DNA of 64,000 bases from [Phialemoniopsis] sp. UDSM-2020 (taxonomy: Eukaryota; Ascomycota; Sordariomycetes; Thyridiales; Thyridiaceae). Position numbers and translations under genes: made by a program. The DNA lies in contig JAEILZ010000005.1 of the NCBI GenBank assembly GCA_018873225.1, forward strand, positions 1,736,001 through 1,800,000. The letters run 5' to 3'. Shown one piece after another: positions 55,333 through 64,000 of this stretch. Numbering within the stretch: position 1 is the first letter of the stretch; the number at the start of each line of letters is the position of its first letter. The notes under the pieces were generated by a model, which ran no database searches, had not been told where the DNA came from, and worked only from the letters and a program-made list of their open reading frames with translations.

Positions 55333-58300
55333 GGTGTTCCGCTTGTACTCGAGCCCTCGCTGGGAAGGGAAAGATATTTCGAAGTCTTCTTACGGGCAAG
55401 CTATGAAGTTGTAAAGAAGCTTCAAGACAGGACAGGATTTTACGAAAGGAAATCTCAAAGCTACCATTGCAAGAGTGGGATTATGAATTGTGCTGGCAAC
55501 AAAGAACAGGCCTCTCTTTGTCTAAGCAAAGAGGTCGCCTTGGGACGAACATCGCTGAATTGGGAATCTAGTTCCGCAAACAGACGAAACGGGATCTAAA
55601 GCAAATGCGTCAACTGCAAAAGATCTAGAACAAAGGAAGCGGGTTGCAGCCCCGTTGAGTCGTCTCGTGCCTCCTTTGCATAGCAGTCGACTGTAGAATA
55701 CATGATTTCTCAATACAGTCATGAGAGCAAACGATGCGTGAAGGCTTAATTGGCCAGAGAGTATGATGATGACGATGATGTTAGAAACTCTTTGGTTTTT
55801 CCTACTTCTTCTTGGGCATGATAGCTGTGCCTAAAAGTGTTTTATTGCCTTGCTGGTTTGGGTAAAGGAGGATATTTAGAACAATGGGCACGGCCTCAGT
55901 TGTAGTGCCGGCACCTGCATGCGGCATCTCTACACAACAAGCACAGGACGAGCCCACAAAGCAATCAGCAATTCTCGCCTTCTGGGCGCGTAGGAACAAG
56001 GCGCTGGTTCAAGGGATGAGGTCTGCGATCTCTTCAGCCACCGCCTCATACATTAGGCGAAGCGAGGCACGTTGCTGCCACGCACTGGCGTCTGGCACAT
56101 TAAGCGACGATTCTCAGGGATCACTATATTTATTCTGAGCTGTGGTTTGGGGGCTCATCGTCAATAGCCGAGCTTCCGGTGATAGTCGTCAGCTCGCCAT
56201 TAAAGAATCAATCCAATTGATCCTCTGCCCACAGGGTATCCTAGCAAAAGCAGTGCCGAACCAGATCTACGGTGCCGCTCAATTTTCTTGGGGTCGCTTA
56301 TCTTGACTACAACCCTCCACTGCTCATCTCAACCAACGAGATGAAGCTTGGTGATCATTGCCTCATGAGAATGGCATTTCAGCTATCACGGTATCACGTC
56401 CCCCAGAGAAAAGGCTGGGTCTAGATCGACGGCCATTTCTTAGCTCACAATTCATTGCCGTCATTTCAATCGACTTGCAAAAGAATTATGGAGGATCGAG
56501 CTATCTTAGCTCTTCATGCAAACGGCGCGTGCAGGGCCAGCCGGTAGTCGCCGCTGGTGACGCTCTCGGCTGCGTCATACATGCGCGCTCCATCTAGCAC
56601 AATGGCACGACAATGATGGAGGTCAAGCCACCAACTCCATCAACACGTCAAGACCAACCACCAATGTAGGTACGCCTTTCCAACAATTTGACGGCAGGGC
56701 ACTGGGCCGAGACAAGCACCACCACCAAGGATCAAGAGACTTTCGGCCCCTTGTGAGACTTTACCCTTTGCGCGCGTGGTGCTTGTGGCATAATTGCTAG
56801 AAATTGGGACGAAACATTGGTACGAAGTAGAAACGGAGCAAACCGATTGGTATGCGCCACAGAGCATGAACGAATCGAATCACTTTGAACGAAGACCGTC
56901 TTATCATGTGAGACAGTTGGAAACGGAGACGCCGCTGTCGTGTCCTGGACCGGCTTCTGGGTTTTAAGGTGGTGCGTGATCGACGTGATTAGTGGGATGG
57001 GCAGAACTTTGAGAGCTGTCGGGCCCAGAAGTTCTGTCTGACAGCGGTTGTTGAGGTCATCTTCCCCTCATTTTGAAGCTCGTCATCATAGAGCTCCACG
57101 GGCGATGAGTCGCTATGGCGATCGATCATGAGGGAGCCAAGAAGCTCATCAGGTCGGCGGTGAGATTGAGCTTGCGTCGAGGTGCAATGGGTGTTTGTTG
57201 AGTAGCACAACTATCTACATCGGTTGTTGTAGCCCGTGTACGCGGATGAAAGGAGGCTCTCATGCGGCAATTCATTTACTAAAACCGGGCTCTGCTACCC
57301 GTCCTTGATTCAATTCTGCCTTTTTCTGCTCTCCCCATGCTTGCGGCAGCTTATCGTATGAGCCTCCAGCGCATAAATTGAGGCCAGGTCCCTGGGCAAC
57401 GATGCAACACCAAGACCTGGAACCTCATCCGAACAACAGGGAAAACGAGCCCAATTGCCCTGCTCGGCCATCCATCCATCCCTGCTGCAGCTGCATGTGA
57501 ATCAAAATTCGGGCTCCACCACCCTGCTGCTCGTTCCCGCCAGTGCAAGATTGCCGTCCAATTGCCGGTCAGTGTCTGTGTTTGTGTGGCCCCAATACCA
57601 GAGTAATGAATTGCTAGCGCAGCTGGAGCCCAGCTCAGCTTGACAGGGATCGTCTCGCATCTTTCGTCATAGTCGCTGCCCTATTTTGCTCGGTAGGGGG
57701 ACGTGTTTTCAGAAAGCTTGTGCCATTGCATTGCGCTACAGCAAGAGCTCTGTAGTACCTCTCTGGGGAAAAAAGGGAGAGAGAGAGATGCAAGACATGA
57801 ACAGCGCATTGGTATATGTAGTTGAATCCCCCGGGCGGAAGATTTCATTCACATTTCATGAGGAGATGAACAAAAGAAACGGGTTGACACACTATTGGAC
57901 CGTCTTTTTGTTGTTTTTGACGCGGCATTCCTGTCTTGCATCCCGGATCGCGCTTCCCTGGCCGATCAATATCTTGCTAGCATTGGAACCAGAGAGGAGG
58001 AGCCACCGCATCGAACGGCTAGTGCCAGAATCGTCACACCTCCCAGCCCTGCTCACCCCCCGTTCCCACCACCCTTGTCCCTTGTGCTTGTGCCGTAAGT
58101 GTGAACAACCCTGCTTGATGCTGTAATTTTTCCCATAGTTCTGGTATTTGAGATTGGGACCCCCCTCCGCAAACCTTCTGTTCAACAGACCCTTGGCTTC
58201 TCATACCTCCTTGCTCGTCTCCCGCCTCGACTAACACGACACGGCGCACAGAGCTTGAGATAGGGACTCTTCAGACTCGATAGGAGCACATCGCTGGTGC

Positions 58301-58365
58301 TCCTTTGACCCTACGCCTCCTCTCTACCTGAATAATAGTCGAGTCTATCCGATTGGCCATCCATC
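55333..58365. other. 3 kb divergent gap, no gene supported
   Basis: Between the coiled-coil gene (-) and the Csc1-like gene (+). A minus-strand frame at 56989-57210 has balanced composition but lacks an ATG until late and shows no domain. The last few hundred bases are the Csc1-like promoter and leader. Confidence 0.45.
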
Positions 58366-61287
58366 ATGAGTTCAGGACCGGGCAGTTCTCGCGATGAGAA
58401 CCAAGACAACTCGACTTCACTACAGGGTAAGTTGTGACCAGCTCACGATTTCTGGAGGATAGCTAACGGTGTACCGTCTCAAGGGCTGTACCTGACCCTG
58501 GGTCCTATCGCCCTGACGGCTGGTGTTTACTTCCTTATCTTCCTGATCCTACGACGGAGCCAGAGGAGATATTATGCTCCCAGGACATACCTTGGGAGTT
58601 TGCGAGAGAGGTAGGTCTGACTTATTTTCTATGGTGGCTCAGAACCACCGAGAGGGACATCCAGCTCACCGTGTTTCGTCTGTCACAGTGAACGCACTCC
58701 CGACTTACCCAATGGCATGTTCAATTGGTTCGGTAAATTCTGGAAGATACCCGATGTCTACGCCCTGCAGCACCAGTCTCTTGACGCCTATCTGTTTCTT
58801 CGCTTCCTACGCATGACAGTCATTATCACCTTTGTCGGTTGCTGCATCACATGGCCAATTCTTTTCCCCGTTAACGCCACTGGCGGCGGCAACGCCTCGC
58901 AGCTCGATATTCTGTCGTACTCCAACATCAACCAGGACACCCAGAAGAACAGATACTATGCACACGCATTCGTTGCATGGGCCTTTTACGGCTTCGTCAT
59001 GTACCTGATTTTCAGGGAGTGCATCTTTTACATCAACGTCCGCCAGGCTTTCCTCCTCAGTCCTCTTTATTCCGAGAGGATCTCGTCCCGCACCGTCCTA
59101 TTCACCTCGGTCCCAGATCCGTTCCTTGATGAGAGAAAGATTCGTAAAATGTTTGGTTCATCGGTTAAGAACGTCTGGATCGCGGGCGAGACCAAGGAGT
59201 GTGATGAGCTTGTCAAGAAGCGCGACAAGGCTGCCTTCAGGCTCGAAAAGTCCGAGGTCAAACTCATCAAGCTCGCCAACAAGGCTCGTAATGCAACTCT
59301 CAAGAAGAACGGCGCTGCTGGAGAGAAGTCTGCCGCTTCTGCTGGTGCCGAGTCTGGTAGCATCGCCGGCCGTTGGGTTCCCAAGAAGAAGCGCCCGACT
59401 CATCGCACTGGCCTCCTCGGGCTCATTGGCAAGAAGGTTGACTCCATCGACTGGTGCCGCTCTGAGCTGGCTCGTTTGATTCCCGAGACCGCAGCTGCTC
59501 AGGAGAAGTACCGGGCTGGAGCGAGCAAGAAGATGCCCGCCGTCTTCGTCGAGTTTCGCACTCAGGCTGAGGCAGAGTCCGCCTTCCAAGTTCTCGCTCA
59601 TCACGAAGGTCTTCACATGTCACCTCGACATATCGGTGTCACCCCGAACGATGTCATTTGGTCGTCTCTGAAGGTTCCTTGGTGGCAGAGAGTCATTCGC
59701 CGATACGCCGCTATCGCCATAATTGCTGTTATGATCATCTTTTGGGCTGCCCCTGTCGCTGTTGTTGGTGTGATCAGCAATGTCGACTATCTCAAAACGA
59801 TTTCCTTCTTGACGTGGCTCGATAAAGTGCCGCAGGTGAGTCTTCCAAGCTCCTATTAACCCTTTTTGCACGATGGGGCGAATTACTAACGCCGCTTTTT
59901 AGATCATCATGGGCTTCATCAGCGGTCTTCTTCCCTCAGTTGCTCTGTCCATCCTCATGTCCTTCGTTCCTATTTTCATCAGATGTGAGTACTTCCCCGC
60001 CCCTGTTGAAAGTAAGACAATTGACTGACCCACAACAGTGATTGCCAAGTTGTCTGGAGAGCCGTCGCATTCGCGCGTTGAGCTTTTCACGCAGAACGCC
60101 TATTTCGCCTTCCAGGTCATTCAGGTCTTCCTCATCACCACCATGACGTCTTCTGCGTCTGCCGTTGTGAAGCAGATTGTCGATGCTCCGGACCCGGCCA
60201 AAGCGGCCACGAGCCTGCTCGCAGAGAACCTGCCCAAATCCTCCAACTTCTACATTTCATACTTCATTGTTCAGGGTCTCACCATCGCAGCGAATGTAAT
60301 CTCGCAAGTTGTTGGATTCGTCATCTTCAACTTGATGTACAAGTTCTTGGCGGGCACACCTCGTGCGCTGTACCAGAAATGGTCCAACCTCAGTGCTATC
60401 TCTTGGGGCAGCACCCTCCCAGTCTACACCAACATTGCCGTCATCTGTAAGTCTCTTTTGAATTGGACACATCAATCTGGCTCGAATACTGATCAAATAT
60501 AGCTATCACGTACGCTGGCATTGCTCCTCTGATGATGGGCTGGGCCTGCATTGGCATGTCTCTGTTCTACTTTGCCTGGCGGTACAATGTACTCTTTGTC
60601 ACCGATACCAACATCGACACGCGCGGTTTGATCTACCCCCGCGCAATCAAGCAGCTTTTCACCGGCATCTACCTGGCCGAGGTCTGCATGATCGGTTTGT
60701 TTGGTGCTTCTGTTGCTATCGGCCCTCTGATCCTTATGATCGTCTTCCTCGTGTTCACTGTTCTCTTTCACCTGAGCATGAATCACGCCCTCAACCCGCT
60801 TCTGTACAACCTACCCCAGAGCTTGCTCGCGGAAGAGGAGTACAGGAGGGGTGATCTCGAGGCTACGGGTAGCAACGACAAGGCGGCTGGCTCCATCGAT
60901 GGCCACGCCAACGGCTTCACCAACGGTGCCGACACCCCTGTGCTCCCCAAGAAGGGCAACTTTATCATGCGCTTCCTCAAGCCTTGGGTCTATTCCGACT
61001 ATGCTACCATGCGTCAATTGGTGCCCAGCCAAAGCGCCTTCAACATCCGGGAGATGTACACCCCCGAGATCACCGAGGCCGCCTACCGGCCGCCCTCCGT
61101 CGCCAGCTCCCCGCCAACTCTGTGGATTCCCGAGGATCAGGCTGGTGTCTCGAAGCAGGAGATCATGCACACGAGCAAGGTGATCCCGATTACGGACGAG
61201 GGCTGCACCCTGGATGAGAAGAACAAGCTCGTCTGGGACCGCGAGACTACGCGTCCGCCGGTCTGGGAGGAGAAGATTCTGTACTAA
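58366..61287 (+). CDS. Csc1/OSCA/TMEM63-like osmosensitive cation channel
   Basis: Six exons, 58366-58426, 58484-58610, 58689-59835, 59903-59984, 60039-60446 and 60503-61287, encode 869 residues. Family marks are an N-terminal span (LGPIALTAGVYFLIFLIL), FWKIPDVYALQHQSLDAYLFLRFLR, the cytosolic RNA-recognition-like loop with RTVLFTSVPDPFLDE and AVFVEFRTQAEAESAFQVLA, then VPWWQRVIRRY and the RSN1_7TM block (GFISGLLPSVALSILMSFVP, GLIYPRAIKQLFTGIYLAEV). Yeast Csc1 and plant OSCA are calcium-permeable channels gated by hyperosmotic or membrane tension. About ten to eleven spans are present. The C-terminal 150 residues form a cytosolic tail that ends in PPVWEEKILY, typical of the fungal Phm7-like branch. 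Confidence 0.93.
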
Positions 61288-61701
61288 TTGTAACAATGTT
61301 GAACAAGTGGCGGCGGTTGCAGCCAAAGGTGGTTGAGGCGCTCGTTAAGATACCCCAGGAACAGATTTTGCTGGATACGCATTGGAGTTCCATGCTTATT
61401 TGCCAGGGGCTTGGAAACAATTGGAGTTTTGCTCGCATGATGAATCGATCGTAATAATAATAATTAGTTTGGATACCACGCAAGAGAACTGTTCCGAGTT
61501 CATGTATAAGTTTGATAGTATTATTAGTCAACGAACTCAGTAATACTATTTTCTGAGGCATCGCGTGTTCTTGATAGCAGAGACTGGGAAATGAATCGTG
61601 ACACAATACAACTTTTGTGTCTTTGATATTTATACTAGTACAATGTAAGGGTCAAGAAAAAAAGGGGAGGGTGTGTTTTGATAATGTTTGTTGCAAACAG
61701 C

Positions 61702-61716
61702 AAAAAAAAAAAAAAA
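61702..61716 (-). terminator. RNA polymerase III terminator (T15)
   Basis: Fifteen A on the plus strand, so T15 on the transcribed sense of the tRNA-Arg-like gene, immediately after its discriminator base. It supports a past or present Pol III unit. Confidence 0.75.
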
Positions 61717-61801
61717 CGAGCACCACGGGACTCGAACCCGCAACCTCAGTCTTATTCCTTGAGAGAATAGGAGGACCGCGCGCTACCTTTTGAAGGTGTT
61801 A
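61717..61801 (-). tRNA. tRNA-Arg(CCT) with 15-nt intron, degenerate 5' half, probable pseudogene
   Basis: Read on the minus strand, the 3' half is fully formed. The anticodon stem is CGGTC/GACTG and the loop is CTCCTA...A with anticodon CCT (61769-61771). A 15-nt intron (61753-61767) sits one base after the anticodon, as expected. The T arm is GCGGG-TTCGAGT-CCCGT, and the acceptor 3' strand is GGTGCTC plus G. The 5' half is poor: the acceptor 5' strand TAACACC pairs at only five of seven positions, and the D-arm 5' stem (expected to pair GCGC) is missing about four bases. A T15 run follows the discriminator directly. It is either a pseudogene or a decayed copy. Confidence 0.7.
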
Positions 61802-62532
61802 GTGACCTTGTAAATCTGATCCACTTTGAGATTCAACACGTACCTTTGCGCCAAGCGCCCAGTAATATTTGCCATTTGGACGTTAATCTGTCCTCTAAAG
61901 GACCGCTCAAATGCAATTTTGTCATTCCACTTTTCGTTTCCCAGTCCTTTCATGGCGATTGATGTCGTAGACCTTGTTCCGATCGAGACGCATTACCCAC
62001 TGATGTGAATCCTCAGCCAAGAGCTAACTGCTTCTGCTTTCTGCTTTCGCTCAGTGGGCGGTGCCTGGGCCAAAATGCGGTGTGATAACTCGAGCAACTT
62101 GGCTCGTTGAACAGGAGGCAAGGTGGTCGGCCAAGGTACCTGGAGTCTGCTCGTTAGCGTATGGGCTCTTGATTTTGTGAGTAACAAGGGAAACTGGATG
62201 GGTGAGAACTTGCCTTTTCTAAGTAGCCAGGTCGAAAGAGACGGAATGGAATGTCTCCATCGTAGGTGGTTCGGGAATTGTTATGAGTTCGATACTGAAA
62301 ACACTAATATACAACGAGCATCTGCAGTACATAACCAAATCTACACTATTGAGCTCGTCCATATCCAGCTTCCGGTGTGTCCCCAGAATGCTAGTATAAT
62401 TTCATACTTCAGCATATACATCTTCGAGATCCCATACAGGGGAACACATACAATACGAGTTATCTTTCGTACACACGTCTCCATATCCAACACCAAACTG
62501 AGATAACCCAACGCGTGCCAAATATCACCACA

Positions 62533-63250
62533 TCACTCCCCACGGTCGACAGAACCCTTCGCCGCAGCGGCAGCAGTATTCAAGCCCCAGCTTCCAGCAT
62601 CGAACCCAATACAGACAGCCGTAGCATACTCTCCGTCATGGCTGATGCTCACAAGCGCCTCCTGATCCGGCTCGCCCTCCCCGTCCCGCCCTCTTATGAT
62701 CGCAACGGGAGGCGTCCCACCCGCGCTGGGCTCGGCGCCACCTGGGTCTCGCCGCCGCCGCTCTATCTCGATGTCGTGGAAGGTGAGCGTCCGGTGCGGG
62801 TGCGCCTTGATGGCCGCTTCCTTGGCCGCGAATCTACATGACGACGGCAAAAATCCAAGTCAGTCCTCCGGTCGGTCATGGCCTACAATCTGTGTGCCGG
62901 GCGAGATAGCTCCCAGCCAAGAACTGTGAGTGATAGGAGAAAAGAAAAACATACCGCCCCGCCAGAAACTCGGCAGCCTTCCATAGCGTCTCGTCCCTCG
63001 CCCCTGGTCCCTTTTGCTTTGCGCCCGTCGCCGTCGATTGCCATTGGCGCGAGAGAAGCCAGGCCACAGGCTCCCTCGACTTCGCCCGCTCCCTCTCACG
63101 GACCGTCAGCACCCGCTCGGCAAAGCGCGCGCCTCGCCGCTGGACGGCATCGCCCGAGGTGAGGATGCGATAGATGCGCGAGACCGAGCAGACATCGGTG
63201 CCGACGCTGAGCGGGAGCGGGAAGGGTAGGAGCCGGCGGGTTGAAGTCAT
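62533..63250 (-). CDS. ppt2: 4'-phosphopantetheinyl transferase, holo-ACP synthase type (mitochondrial)
   Basis: Exons 62955-63250 and 62533-62833 (121-nt intron) encode 198 residues. It transfers 4'-phosphopantetheine from CoA to a serine of acyl carrier protein. The AcpS-type magnesium/CoA motifs are present: VGTDVCSVSRI near residue 17-27 and RFAAKEAAIKAH across the splice junction, which fixes the intron. Size fits AcpS/Ppt2, not the larger Sfp/NpgA type, so the likely substrate is the mitochondrial ACP of type II fatty-acid synthesis. The N-terminus before GTD (MTSTRRLLPFPLPL) is basic, as in a mitochondrial presequence. The C-terminus carries SISHDGEYATAVCI, a common AcpS ending. An upstream ATG at 63397 would give a longer leader. 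Confidence 0.88.
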
Positions 63251-63843
63251 GACCCTTCGGGACCCGTACCCGTACTCAATAGAGAGTGTGTTATTGGGAT
63301 ATCTTGACGTGTGTTGCCATCTGCACGTCTTGCGCCCACTCGCAGATCGTTGGAGAGCAAGGTGTGATTTGTCGCAGAATGGAATTACATGTATCAATTG
63401 ATTGATCTGCAGCTATCGATAAGAGCAATTCTCACTATCGATAAGGCAATTTTACTACGTCATAGGCGATAAAGCTCACCAAGCTGTGATAAAAATTACT
63501 TACACGGCTCCGAGGGAGTTTTCATTGCCAAAGGTAAAAAGGAAAAATGCTCAGGTTGAATTACTACCTAATGCTTCGAGACAAAATCTGTGGCTGATGC
63601 CATGCGTAATCATGCAAACGAGAGGCTCGCAACCTATCAAAATAAAGCGCGCAAAGGGGAGATTCTCACATTGGAAATCGCAGTTATTACCCCTCCCAAC
63701 CGAATCAGTCTCTCTCTCCTCTCTTTTTTCCGGACCAACAAAACACAAGAATATAGCTCATAAAGTGTGTAGTTCCACGGGAAAAGCTTACGGGGAAACT
63801 GAAGGTGTGACACCTTTCCCTCTCGGTCGTATCGTATTTCACA
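63251..63843. other. AT-rich upstream region of the phosphopantetheinyl transferase gene
   Basis: Promoter side of the PPTase gene; AT-rich with an imperfect direct repeat. The plus-strand frame at 63486-63896 has no domain and is not called. Confidence 0.45.
63413..63450 (+). repeat. Direct repeat CTATCGATAAG..GCAATT
   Basis: Two copies of CTATCGATAAG followed by GCAATT, 21 bases apart, about 165 bases upstream of the PPTase start. A third partial GCGATAAAGC follows. It could be a paired factor site or a slippage product. Confidence 0.6.
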
Positions 63844-64000
63844 AGATGATTGCCACGGGGCTGACAGCACCCGATGTGCGATGCTGTATGTTGTAGCGCT
63901 TGTCGAGGAAGCAGCAGGCAACGAGGCCCAGTTTAGTTCTCGCCGAGAAGGGGAGCGCGCTCCGTGTCGGCGGCGGGCTGCTGTCGTCGGCCAAAGTTGA
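63844..64000 (-). CDS. Possible C-terminal exon of a gene running off the right edge
   Basis: On the minus strand a frame is open from the window edge to a TGA at 63844-63846. It is GC-rich to about 63920 and then AT-richer. The peptide includes SALPFSARTKLGLVACCF and ends in VSPVAIIL. The change in composition hints that an intron or stop lies near 63900. No domain is recognisable, so this is only a candidate. Confidence 0.22.

Larger units (their letters stand above)
61288..62532. other. Convergent 3' region containing a degenerate tRNA
   Basis: It holds the 3' ends of the channel and phosphopantetheinyl transferase genes, plus the tRNA-Arg-like sequence and its T tract on the minus strand. 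No protein gene is supported. Confidence 0.5.

Noticed and set aside
56989..57210. 73-codon minus frame
   Set aside because: Begins at a non-ATG codon, with the first ATG about 30 codons in; no family and no support.
1..64000. CRISPR arrays, bacterial operons, rRNA genes
   Set aside because: No spaced direct repeats or rRNA-like sequence seen; gene structure is eukaryotic.
1..64000. Secondary-metabolite gene cluster
   Set aside because: No polyketide synthase, peptide synthetase, terpene cyclase or cluster-type regulator; the phosphopantetheinyl transferase is the small AcpS type of primary metabolism.

Overview
The window reads as a gene-rich stretch of a filamentous ascomycete (Pezizomycotina) nuclear chromosome, most likely a Sordariomycete. 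This is inferred from introns mostly 50-70 nt long with CTAAC/CTGAC-type branch sites, single-gene transcription units on both strands, and typical fungal families (WSC sensor, PHS-type phosphate permease, homoserine O-acetyltransferase, Csc1-type channel, DUF300 protein). No taxon marker such as rRNA is present, so genus and species cannot be given. I rebuilt exon structures by hand from splice signals, phase arithmetic and conserved motifs. Reading-frame phase is consistent across every junction I report.

Layout, left to right. 1-16.8 kb: a partial SLIP-GC-like nuclear GTPase (-), two short inverted-repeat transposons, a cyclin (+), a MIT/coiled-coil protein (-), a GRAM-VASt sterol-transfer protein (+), a secreted GH5 hydrolase (+) and an Mx-like dynamin GTPase (+). 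17.3-24.1 kb: a phosphate permease (-) with a GC-AG intron, a 2.5 kb gap holding a third copy of the transposon, and MET2 (-) with a Gcn4/CPC1-type site upstream. 25.1-32.4 kb: an intronless 2,421-codon THO2 (+). 33.1-41.3 kb: a small cysteine-rich secreted protein (-), a DUF300/TMEM184 membrane protein (-) and a WSC-domain sensor (-). 41.3-47.7 kb: a 6.4 kb gap without a convincing gene, carrying a 19-G tract. 47.7-64 kb: a PLC-X-domain protein (+), a Kelch membrane protein (-), an unrecognised coiled-coil protein (-), a Csc1/OSCA-like channel (+), a degenerate intron-containing tRNA-Arg(CCT) (-) and a mitochondrial-type phosphopantetheinyl transferase (-). A possible exon runs off the right edge.

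The genes are mostly housekeeping or envelope functions: phosphate uptake, sterol transfer at membrane contacts, cell-wall sensing, osmosensitive calcium entry, methionine synthesis, mRNA export. I see no gene cluster in the secondary-metabolism sense. The most unusual items are a three-copy family of 166-168 bp terminal-inverted-repeat elements with 3-bp NTG target duplications, the GC-AG intron and 34-nt microexon in the phosphate permease, the degenerate tRNA, and two different dynamin-superfamily GTPases 13 kb apart. I found no clear sign of a wholly new biological system.
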